Assembly (NCBI GenBank): GCA_964635055.1
Contig: CAZWMT010000006.1
Location: forward strand, 62,001-126,000
Reading direction: 5' to 3'
Length of the DNA: 64,000 nt
DNA from: JAEUJM01 sp964635055
GTDB taxonomy: Bacteria; Actinomycetota; Acidimicrobiia; Acidimicrobiales; DATDAH01
Under the pieces are notes generated by a model that was not told where the DNA came from, ran no database searches, and was given only the letters and a program-made list of their open reading frames with translations. Both the position numbers and the translations under genes were made by a program. Position 1 is the first letter of the stretch. Every line of letters begins with the position of its first letter. Positions 17,372 through 25,404 of this stretch are shown piece by piece.

Positions 17372-18743
17372 GGGAAGCCGGTGCGGATCTCGCAGGTCTG
17401 CTGGGTGTCGGTGCCGCCGTTGCCCCGGCAGGTGTCGTTGCCCTTGCCGCCGACGGTGCGGTCGTTGCCGTTGCCGCCGTTGAGCGTGTCGGAGCCCTTG
17501 AACCCGAACATGCGGTCGTTGCCCTCGCCGCCGTTGACGGTGTCGCCCCGGTCGCCGGCGCAGATGCGGTCGTTGCCGCCGAGGGCGTTGATGGTGTCGG
17601 GCCCGGGGGTCCCGAGGATGACGTCGTCACCGTTGGTGGGTGTGTCGCCGTCGTTCAGGTCGACCGTGATCGCCAGGCCGTCGCACGAGGGCGGATCCAC
17701 GGCGATTCGGGCGATGCGACGAGTCGAGCTGCCGCCGCCGGCCGCCCACAGCGTGTTCCCCGGACCGGGGGCGATCTCGTGGGGGCTGGGCCCGAACTGG
17801 AGGCCGCTGGCGGTGAACGTGGTGTAGCCGGTCCCCGCCGTGCTGATGCGGGCCACCGTGCCCGTGTTGCCGCGGATGAACCACAGGTTCCCGTCGTCGC
17901 CGGCGGTGATCCCCTTGGGGTTGCTGTCCGCGGGGATCGGGAAGGTCGTGAACGTGTTCGTGCCGATCACGTAGCGGGCCACCCCGGGGCTGCTGATCCC
18001 GCCGTAGGTGAACCACAGGTTGCCGTCGGGGCCGATGGTGAGCTGGCGGGGGTTGATGTCGCCCTGGGGGATGTCGAAGGCCTGGGACTGGCCGGTGGTG
18101 GGGTTGATCCGCACCAGTTCGTGGTTGTCGTTCGCTTGGTGATCCAGATGTTCCCGTCAGGCCCGAGGGCGATGTCGCCGGAGGAGCCGTTGTTCCCGGT
18201 GGCGGCGCCGAGCGTCCCGGCCGTGCCGGTCCCACCGGTGTGCATGCGCTGCGCAGCGCTGCCGTCGAACCAGATGCTGCCGTCGGCTGCGGTGGTGATC
18301 TTGAACGGGAAGATGACGCTGCCGGGGGAGAAGAAGGTGAAGGCGTCGGTGGTCAGGTTCAGGCGGCCGATGCGACCGGTCTGCTGGCCGGGTGGGCCGG
18401 CGGTCGGGTCGGTGAACCAGATGTTCCCGTCGCCGCCGACGGTGAGGTCGGCGGGACCGTCGATGGCGGGATCGGTGTGGAAGGTGATGGCGCCCGACGG
18501 TGTGATCTCGCCGATGCCGTTGGTCGGGCCCGATCCCCACGGGTTGGCGAAGTACATGTGGCCGTCCGGCCCCTCGACGATGCCGCCGGTGGGGAAGAGC
18601 CCTGATGTCGAGGCGCCGAACAGGGTGATCGACCCCGTCGCAGCCATGGCGGAGGGTCCCGACCCGCCGATGGGAAGCACCGCGGCGGCCAGTGCCGCGA
18701 CGGTCAGCGCGGCGAGCGCGCGTGCCCTGCTCCGTGTCGACAT
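17368..18743 (-). pseudogene. Frameshifted secreted Vgb-like propeller with RTX tail
   Basis: From ATG 18743, with a GGAAGG site upstream, the frame gives a signal peptide and streptogramin-lyase/Vgb-like propeller repeats (GGDGNIWFTD, ALGPDGNIWIT), then loses sense near 18136. The same propeller resumes in another frame at GPDGNLWFTYGG and runs to 17368. One missing base between ACC (18138-18140) and GCG (18133-18135) explains the shift. The C-terminal part holds RTX calcium-binding nonapeptides (GGNDRICAG, GGEGNDRMFG, GGNGNDRTVG). Both halves keep high-GC codon usage. This is either a very recent mutation or a sequencing error. Intact, it would be a Ca2+-stabilised secreted propeller. Its stop overlaps the CTG start of the M15 lipoprotein gene. 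Confidence 0.72.
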
Positions 18744-18800
18744 CTCTCACCTTCCCTCGTCGCTGGTGACGATGAGGCTAGCGAGCGACGGTGCACGGTT

Positions 18801-19526
18801 TCAGGCGGACTCGGTGAAGCGGAGCGCGAACTCGATCGCGCCGCTGTCCTCCACCTGGGCCGGGCCACCGCTGGGGTCGTTGATGGAGAAGTCCGACCAG
18901 GTCACCGGGATGCTGCCGGTCACCTCGATGGCCGCGCCGTTCCTCCGGGTGGTCAGGTCGACGGTGACGGCCTGGGTCACGCCGTGGGCGGTCAGGTCGC
19001 CGGTGGCGGTCACCGTCACCTCCTGCTGGTCCTCGGGTTCGCTACCGATCTCGATCGGGTCGGTGAGCTCGAACGTGGCGGTGGGGAATTGGCCGGTCTC
19101 GAGGATGCGGTTCTGCACCTGGCCGTCGCGGATGTCCTCGTCGCTGCTCAGGCCGGTGAGATCGACCTCGAGGCTCGTGGCGGTGACGGTGGTGCCGTCG
19201 ATCTCGAGCGTGCCGGTCACCCCCTCGGTGCGGCCGGCGGCCTCGTTCGACTGCCCGAACAGCACCTCGGTGGCCCGGTAGCCCGCTGTCGAGCCGTCGG
19301 CGACCGCCCACGAGCCGTCGATGGTCCCGTCGTCGACGGCGGTCGAGCCGGCGCTGGTGGTCGTGGTGATGTCCGAGAAGCCCAGCGGGTCGGGCGCGTC
19401 CTCCTGGATGAAGTTGAAGTACACGAAGGGGCCCACGACGACCGCGAGCAGGATCACCACCGGCACGGCGATCAACCAGGTGCGGGGCTTGCGGAGCTGG
19501 TCTTTGAACGACATGGCCGACAGCAT
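18801..19526 (-). CDS. Membrane-anchored YceI-domain protein
   Basis: 241 residues. A short basic N-terminus and one transmembrane segment (residues about 17-37, LIAVPVVILLAVVVGPFVY) precede an extracytoplasmic YceI lipocalin-like domain: DGSWAVADGSTAGYRATEVL, then NRILETGQFPTATFELTDP and TGDLTAHGVTQAVTVDL. YceI domains bind polyisoprenoids or other amphiphiles. The ATG at 19526 lies about 10 bases after GGAGG; ATG at 19514 is an alternative. The gap to the frameshifted gene downstream is 57 bp, so co-transcription is possible. Confidence 0.85.
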   Translation of the reverse strand: MLSAMSFKDQLRKPRTWLIAVPVVILLAVVVGPFVYFNFIQEDAPDPLGFSDITTTTSAGSTAVDDGTIDGSWAVADGSTAGYRATEVLFGQSNEAAGRTEGVTGTLEIDGTTVTATSLEVDLTGLSSDEDIRDGQVQNRILETGQFPTATFELTDPIEIGSEPEDQQEVTVTATGDLTAHGVTQAVTVDLTTRRNGAAIEVTGSIPVTWSDFSINDPSGGPAQVEDSGAIEFALRFTESA

Positions 19527-19662
19527 GCCCCATCGACCTCCGATTTCCCTGAGAATCCCGTGAAATCCTGGCGCCTACCTCTCCCCTCGGCGCATCCACC
19601 CACCGCTCGGGTAGGTCGGTGCGCCGAGCTCGGGCGGTTCAGGGTGCCGGCGTCAACCGGTG

Positions 19663-21873
19663 TCAGGGCTCGTCGACCTCGACGGGCAGCCGCCGGTCGG
19701 TCAGGGTCTGGTCGCCGAGCTGGCCCTGGAGGTTTCTGCCCCAGCAGCGCACCCGTCCGTCGTCCAGCACGGCACACGCATGGCCGATGCCGCCCACGCT
19801 CACGTCGGACGCGGTGGGCAGGCCGGTACCCCCGCCCACCGCGGTGGGGAGGTACCGCAGGATGCCCGCCGTGCCGTCACCGATGGTGCCGTACGAGTTG
19901 TCGCCCCAGCACCAGGTGCGTCCGTCCTCGGTGACCGCGCAGGTCGCGTACCACCCGGCGGCGAGGTGTCGGACGCCGGTGAGTGGCCCCGATCCCGACG
20001 GATCGAGGACCACGACGGGGCGATGGGTGGGTTGTACGCCGCTGCCCGGTTCGATGATCACCGGGGGGCGACCGAGCTGACCCTGGTCATTGCCCCAGCA
20101 GCGAGCCTGCCCGTCGGTCAGCCGCGCACAGGTGTGGTCCCAGCGAGCGGTGATGTCGATCACGCCGGTGAGCGGGCCCGTGCCCTCGGGGTTGACGACG
20201 GTGACGGGCGTCAGGGAGCCGGCGGTCGTCCCATCGCCCAGGCGTCCGGACCCGCCGTCGCCCCAACAGCGCACCTCACCGCCGGCGAGGGCGGCGCAGC
20301 TGAACCCGAGACCGGCGGCGACGCGTTGCACGCCGGTGAGCGGGGCCCCGCTCGCCTCCCGGACCACGACCGGGACCGAGGAGGGGGTCGTGGTGCCGTC
20401 CCCGAGCTCCCCGTCGACGTTGTCGCCCCAGCAGACCGCATGGCCGGAGGTGAGCCGGCCACACGCGTGGGTGAAGCCGGCGGCGATCTGGGTCACGCCG
20501 AGGAGGGGACCCGTGCCCTCGGGAGCGACGACCGGCGTCGGCAGGTCCCGGTCACCGGTGGAGCCGGTGCCGAGGCGACCGTGCCAGCCGGAGCCCCAAC
20601 ACCGTGCCTGGCCGTTCCCGAGCACCGCGCAGGCGAACGCGGGGCCGACGGAGAGGTCGGCCACGTCGGTGAGCGGCCCGTCGCCGCCCTCGTCGAGCAC
20701 GGCGACGGGCCAGGTGGTGTGAGCGCTGGACGGGCGGCCCAATGCGTAGGAGCCCCAGCATCGGGCCTGGCCGCCGGCCACGACGGCGCACGTGGCGAAG
20801 TAGCCGGTGTCGATGCGGGTGGCCCCGGTGAGCGGGGGTCCGGCGCGGTTGGCGAACGTGCACGTGGCCTGTTCGCCCGCTGCCAGCGTGATGGTGGCGC
20901 GCCGTGCTGCGAGGTCGACGGCTTCGCCAGGGCAGGTCAGGTCAGCCAGCCGGTGGTCGGGCACCTCGTCCTGGGTGACGGTGTAGGTGCCGCTGGGAAT
21001 CGGGCCCGAGTGCAACCGATCGGTGCGGGTGGCATCCGTGCCGGCGTCGTCGTCGAGGGCGAACGTGCTGCAGCCGCTGCCGAGGCAGCCGGTGAACGTC
21101 AGGTCCGCTCCGGTGTCCAGGAGGTCGTCCTCGACGATGGTGAGGGTCTGGGTGACGTCGGTGAAGGTGCACGTGCGGTGGTCGCTCGGCCCGCTGAGGA
21201 CGATGGTGACCTGCCGGTTGGGAAGGTCCGTGGTGATGCCGGTGGTGGTGTTGCAGGTGACGGCGGTGAGGGGCCAGGTGGCGTCGGCGGATTGGGTGAC
21301 GGTGTAGGTGCCGGGGGCGAGGCCGCCGCCGGTGACGGTGTCGGGCAGGGTGGGATCGGCGTCGTCGTCGAGGGCGAAGGTGCTGCAGCCGGTGCCGAGG
21401 CAGCCGGTGTAGGTCATGTCCTGGCCGTGGTCGGGGCTCGTGTCCTGGACGATGGCGATCGAGGGGGACTGGTCGGTGAAGGTGCAGGTGACGGCCTTGC
21501 CGTCGGTGAGGGTGATGGTGGCGCGGCGGGTTGCGAGGTTGGTGGCGCCGCCGCTGGTGCACGTGAGCGAGGTGAGCGTCCAGCCGGGGACGACGTCCTG
21601 GGTGATGGTGTAGGTGCCGGGGGCGAGGCCGGTGGCGGTGACCCGGTCGGGCAGGGTGGGGTCGGTGTCGTCGTCGAGGGTGAACGGCCCGCACCCGGCG
21701 CCTTGGCAGCCGGTGAACCCGACGTCGGTCCCGTCGGCCGGGTTGGCGTCGAGCACGATCGTGATGGTCCCCCCGGTGGCCGCCGCCACGGGAGTGGGTT
21801 GGCTCACCGCCAGCGCGGCGGCGACAGCCGCCAACGCCGCGACCACCGCGACGAGGTGGCGGCGCCAGCGCAT
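19663..21873 (-). CDS. Secreted RCC1-propeller protein with SpaA-like repeats (copy 2)
   Basis: A 736-residue exported protein. The signal peptide (MRWRRHLVAVVAALAAVAAA) is nearly identical to that of the neighbouring paralogue. Residues about 33-340 contain three repeats of a prealbumin/SpaA-like domain, each with a GC-x3/4-GC-type cysteine pair, an LDDD acidic turn, GTYT(I/V)TQ and a closing CTF. Seven RCC1 repeats follow, each ending in a Cys-Trp-Gly core (ARCWG, VCWGDN, RCWGRN), enough for one complete seven-bladed propeller. Regular paired cysteines in every repeat suggest disulphide bonds and an extracellular location. No sortase, SLH or membrane anchor is present. The function is unknown; RCC1 propellers are protein- or ligand-binding scaffolds. 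Confidence 0.8.
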   Translation of the reverse strand: MRWRRHLVAVVAALAAVAAALAVSQPTPVAAATGGTITIVLDANPADGTDVGFTGCQGAGCGPFTLDDDTDPTLPDRVTATGLAPGTYTITQDVVPGWTLTSLTCTSGGATNLATRRATITLTDGKAVTCTFTDQSPSIAIVQDTSPDHGQDMTYTGCLGTGCSTFALDDDADPTLPDTVTGGGLAPGTYTVTQSADATWPLTAVTCNTTTGITTDLPNRQVTIVLSGPSDHRTCTFTDVTQTLTIVEDDLLDTGADLTFTGCLGSGCSTFALDDDAGTDATRTDRLHSGPIPSGTYTVTQDEVPDHRLADLTCPGEAVDLAARRATITLAAGEQATCTFANRAGPPLTGATRIDTGYFATCAVVAGGQARCWGSYALGRPSSAHTTWPVAVLDEGGDGPLTDVADLSVGPAFACAVLGNGQARCWGSGWHGRLGTGSTGDRDLPTPVVAPEGTGPLLGVTQIAAGFTHACGRLTSGHAVCWGDNVDGELGDGTTTPSSVPVVVREASGAPLTGVQRVAAGLGFSCAALAGGEVRCWGDGGSGRLGDGTTAGSLTPVTVVNPEGTGPLTGVIDITARWDHTCARLTDGQARCWGNDQGQLGRPPVIIEPGSGVQPTHRPVVVLDPSGSGPLTGVRHLAAGWYATCAVTEDGRTWCWGDNSYGTIGDGTAGILRYLPTAVGGGTGLPTASDVSVGGIGHACAVLDDGRVRCWGRNLQGQLGDQTLTDRRLPVEVDEP

Positions 21874-21934
21874 GAACTCCCCATCGGCAGGTAGGACAGT
21901 CGTTCAACGGGAACCCGGCCCTCGTCCCTCGGGC

Positions 21935-24187
21935 TCAGGGCTCCGGGTCGCCCACCGCCACCGGGAAGACGCGGTCGACGGCGGTGCCGTCGCCCAGCAC
22001 GCCGCCGTAGTTGTGTCCCCAGCACCGGGCCTCGCCGTTGCGGAGCAGCGCGCAGACGTGGTTGTAGGTGCCGCTCAGGGCGGTGACCTCGCCCAGGGTC
22101 CCCACGCCGCCGATGCCGGCCACTGGGACGGGGATCGCGGTCGAGCCGGAGCCGGCGGACCCGAGCGACTCCCCGGCGCACCGCGCGACGGCATCCGTCG
22201 TGACGACGCAGAGCCGGAGGTAGCCCGCCTCGATGGCATCGCTGTCGGACCGGGCGTTGGTGCCGTCCTCGGCGAGGATCGCGCTCGGGAGTGTGTGCGA
22301 CCGGCCACCGCCCTCCGGGGTCTGTCCCCAACACCACGCCCGGCCGTCGGTGTGGCGCCCGCAGGAGAGGACGAAGCTGGACGAGATCTGCTCGATCCCC
22401 GTCAGCGGTCCGGTTCCGGCGGCGTTCTGGACGACCACCGGTCGTGGCGACGCCACCTTGGTGCCGTTGCCCAGAGCGCCCTGGCTGTTCGACCCCCAGC
22501 ACCGCACCTCGCCGGATTCGAGCAGTGCGCACGAGTGCCAGTAGCCGCTGGCCACCGAGGTGACGTCGGTCAGGGGGGTGTCGCCGTCGACGGCGACGAC
22601 CGCTGCAGGACGTGAGCGGTCCGTCGACGTACCGTCGCCCAACTGGCCGAACGTGTTCCGGCCCCAGCAGAGCGCTCTGCCGTCGTCGAGCACGGCGCAG
22701 GTGTGCTGGTTCCCGCGGGCATCGATCTGAGCGATCCCGGTGAGCGGGCCGGAACCGTCGATGCTCCGCACCACGACCGGCAGGCTGGCATTGGCGGAGG
22801 TCCCGTCGCCGAGCTGACCGTAGGAGTTCGCCCCCCAGCACACCGCTCGACCGGAGCCGAGCAGCGCACAGGTCCGGGCCCATCCGGCAGAGAGCCGGGT
22901 GATGTCGGTGAGCGGCCCCGAGCCCTCGGGATCCAGCACCACCACCGGGCGCATCGAGTCGGTCGTGGTTCCGTTCCCCAGTTGCCCGTGATGGTTGATG
23001 CCCCAACAACGCGCCTGGCCGCTGGTCAAGAGCGCGCAGGTGTGTTGCTCGCCGGCGGCGATCTGCTCGATGCCCGTGAGCCGGGGCGGGATGGGTCGGT
23101 TCGAGAAGGTGCAGGTGACGTCGTCACGGGGGCCGAGCGTGATGGTGGCCCGGCGGGCGGCGAGGTCGACCGTCTCGCCGGGGCACGAGATGGCGGTGAG
23201 CTCGTGCCCGGGGACGTCGTCCTGGGTGATCGTGTAGGTGCCCGGCACCAGGCCGTGAGAGGTGATCGTGCGGGGCAGCCCGGCATCGGCGTCATCGTCC
23301 ATCGAGAACGTGCTGCAGCCCGACCCGAGGCAGCCCGTGAACCCGAAGTCCTGCCCGGAGTCGGGCGCGGTGTCCTCGACCAGGGTGATCGACTGGCTCC
23401 GGTTGGTGAAGGAGCAGTACACCGCCTCACCCGGATGCACGGTGATCGTGACCCGTCGGCGGGCAAGGTCGATCACCTCCGTCTCGTTGCACGTGAGCTC
23501 GGTCAGGTCCCATGCGGCGTTCGGTGCCTGCGTGACCGTGTAGGTGCCGGTCGGAAGGGCGTTCGTCTCCACGCGGACCGGGAGGCCGGGATCGGTGTCG
23601 TCGTCGAGCGAGAACGTGCCGCAGTTCGACGACTCGTCACACCCGGTGAAGGCGAAGTCCTGAGGGCCGTTCGGTTCGGTGTTCTGAGTGATCCGGATCG
23701 TCTGCGTGCGGTTGGCGAACGTGCAGAACACACCTTGCCCGGCCTGGAGGTCGACGGTGACCTGTCGTCGGGCCAGGTCGACCACCTCGGTCGTGGTGTT
23801 GGAGCACGAGATGCCCACCAGCGGCCAGTTCGCCGTCGGCGCCTGGGTGATCACGTAGGTGCCGGGGGAGAGCCCCATGCCCGTACGGGCGCCGGGGACC
23901 GTCGGATCCGAGTCGTCGTCGAGGACGAACGAGTCACACGCCGTGCCCGAGGTGCCCATGCAACCGGTGAACGTGAAGTCCTGCGCGTGCGAGGGTGACG
24001 ACGACTGGCTCACCGACAGGAACGGCAACGTCACGATGGACGGCCGTGCGCCTCGCACGAACTCGGGCGCGCCGGCGGCGGGCTCGGGGCCGGCCGCCGC
24101 CACCGGGGTGGGCTGGCTCACCGCCAGCGCCGCGGCCACGGCCGCCAGCGCCGCGACCACCGCGATGAGGTGGCGGCGGAGGCGCAT
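21935..24187 (-). CDS. Secreted RCC1-propeller protein with SpaA-like repeats (copy 1)
   Basis: A 750-residue paralogue of the next gene downstream, with the same architecture: signal peptide MRLRRHLIAVVAALAAVAAA, three prealbumin/SpaA-like repeats (FTGCLGSGCSTF, LDDDTDP, GTYTVTQ) and seven RCC1 units. The sixth unit is degenerate (VARCAGES instead of RCWG), and the fifth is shortened, so one blade may be distorted. The 61-bp gap between the copies and the shared order imply tandem duplication and co-transcription. The N-terminal spacer before repeat one (residues about 33-55) is unique to this copy. It is first in the pair and its start faces the methyltransferase gene. Confidence 0.8.
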   Translation of the reverse strand: MRLRRHLIAVVAALAAVAAALAVSQPTPVAAAGPEPAAGAPEFVRGARPSIVTLPFLSVSQSSSPSHAQDFTFTGCMGTSGTACDSFVLDDDSDPTVPGARTGMGLSPGTYVITQAPTANWPLVGISCSNTTTEVVDLARRQVTVDLQAGQGVFCTFANRTQTIRITQNTEPNGPQDFAFTGCDESSNCGTFSLDDDTDPGLPVRVETNALPTGTYTVTQAPNAAWDLTELTCNETEVIDLARRRVTITVHPGEAVYCSFTNRSQSITLVEDTAPDSGQDFGFTGCLGSGCSTFSMDDDADAGLPRTITSHGLVPGTYTITQDDVPGHELTAISCPGETVDLAARRATITLGPRDDVTCTFSNRPIPPRLTGIEQIAAGEQHTCALLTSGQARCWGINHHGQLGNGTTTDSMRPVVVLDPEGSGPLTDITRLSAGWARTCALLGSGRAVCWGANSYGQLGDGTSANASLPVVVRSIDGSGPLTGIAQIDARGNQHTCAVLDDGRALCWGRNTFGQLGDGTSTDRSRPAAVVAVDGDTPLTDVTSVASGYWHSCALLESGEVRCWGSNSQGALGNGTKVASPRPVVVQNAAGTGPLTGIEQISSSFVLSCGRHTDGRAWCWGQTPEGGGRSHTLPSAILAEDGTNARSDSDAIEAGYLRLCVVTTDAVARCAGESLGSAGSGSTAIPVPVAGIGGVGTLGEVTALSGTYNHVCALLRNGEARCWGHNYGGVLGDGTAVDRVFPVAVGDPEP

Positions 24188-24231
24188 GAAGCCCTATCGG
24201 GCAATTCGACCTCGCTCTGAGCGGCCGATTG

Positions 24232-24286
24232 CACGAAGTCGGCGCCGTTGATCCGCCGACAGCGGACTGGATGCGCCGACTTCGTG
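24232..24286. promoter_or_regulatory. 14-bp inverted repeat between divergent genes
   Basis: CACGAAGTCGGCGC (24232-24245) and its exact reverse complement GCGCCGACTTCGTG (24273-24286) flank a 27-nt spacer. They lie in the 126-bp region between the divergent RCC1 gene (start 24187) and the methyltransferase gene (start 24314). The position suits a two-site operator controlling one or both promoters, or a hairpin in the methyltransferase leader. Confidence 0.45.
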
Positions 24287-24313
24287 GGGTCACGGGCCAG
24301 ACTCGGCCGCAGG

Positions 24314-25357
24314 ATGATCAAGTACCTGGGGTCGAAGCGGCGGCTGGTGCCGGTGCTGGGCGAGCTGTTCACCGCGTCCGGGGCCCACACCGCGCTCGAC
24401 CTGTTCACGGGCACCACCCGGGTCGCCCAGGAGCTCAAGCGCCGCGGCGGGGTGGTCACGGCCGTCGACACCGCCCGCTACGCCGAGGTGTTCGCCCAGT
24501 GCTACATCGCGCTGTCGGCCGACGAGGTGGACGACCGAGCGCTCGACGACGCGCTGGCCGACCTCGCGGCGCGACCAGGGTCCCCCGGGTACTTCACCGA
24601 CACGTTCTGCGTGCGGTCCCGGTTCTTCCAGCCGTTCAACGGCGAGCGGGTCGACGCCATCCGCGACGCCATCGAGGCCGACCACCGCGACAGCGCGCTC
24701 CACCCGGTGCTGCTGACCAGCCTGATCGAGGCCGCCGACCGGGTCGACTCCACCACCGGTGTGCAGATGGCCTACGTGAAGCAGTGGGCCAAGCGGTCGT
24801 ACAAGCCGCTCGAGCTGCGCCGGCCCGAGTTGCTGTCGGGCACCGGCACGGCGCTGCGGGCCGACGCCCTCGAGGTGGCGGGCTCGCTCGGCCCGTTCGA
24901 CTTCGCCTACCTCGACCCGCCGTACAACCAGCACCGCTACTTCACGAACTACCACGTGTGGGAGACGCTGGTGGCCTGGGACGCCCCCGAGCACTACGGC
25001 GTGGCCTGCAAAAGGGTCGACGCGCGCGACCCCGCCACGAAGAGCGTGTTCAACGCCAAGCGGGCCATGCCTGACGCCCTGCGGGCGGTGATCGAGGCGA
25101 TCGATGCCCGCCTGGTCGTGGTGTCGTACAACGACGAGTCGTGGGTGGGCCTCGACGACCTCGTCGAGGCCTGCTCGGCCCACGGCCGCGTCGAGGTGCT
25201 GGCGTTCGACTCGAAGCGCTACGTCGGCGCGCAGATCGGCATCCACAGCCCCACCGGGGAGCGGGTGGGCGAGGTGTCGCACCTGCGCAACGTCGAGTAC
25301 GTGCTGGTGGCCGGCGCCGACGCCGAGGTGCAGCGGGCGCTGGCGCCCCGCACCTGA
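24314..25357 (+). CDS. Dam-type (D12 class) DNA adenine-N6 methyltransferase
   Basis: A 347-residue class alpha methyltransferase. It begins with the Dam-family motif YLGSK (residues 4-8), has the SAM-binding LDLFTGTTRVAQ (about 28-39) and the catalytic DPPY at 201-204, with the NQHRYFTNYH segment after it. This order and length match D12-class adenine methyltransferases. The ATG at 24314 is used because the first family motif follows at once. The Shine-Dalgarno site is weak. No restriction endonuclease lies beside it, so it looks like an orphan methyltransferase for regulation, repair or phage evasion. The recognition site is unknown. Confidence 0.85.
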   Translation: MIKYLGSKRRLVPVLGELFTASGAHTALDLFTGTTRVAQELKRRGGVVTAVDTARYAEVFAQCYIALSADEVDDRALDDALADLAARPGSPGYFTDTFCVRSRFFQPFNGERVDAIRDAIEADHRDSALHPVLLTSLIEAADRVDSTTGVQMAYVKQWAKRSYKPLELRRPELLSGTGTALRADALEVAGSLGPFDFAYLDPPYNQHRYFTNYHVWETLVAWDAPEHYGVACKRVDARDPATKSVFNAKRAMPDALRAVIEAIDARLVVVSYNDESWVGLDDLVEACSAHGRVEVLAFDSKRYVGAQIGIHSPTGERVGEVSHLRNVEYVLVAGADAEVQRALAPRT

Positions 25358-25404
25358 CACGGAGGAAGCTGACACGAGCGCGGTCACGAGGGCACAATGG
25401 GTGC

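Noticed and set aside
17368..17660. RTX repeats suggesting a haemolysin-type toxin
   Set aside because: Only calcium-binding nonapeptides are present, joined to a propeller; there is no pore-forming domain, acyltransferase or type I secretion gene.
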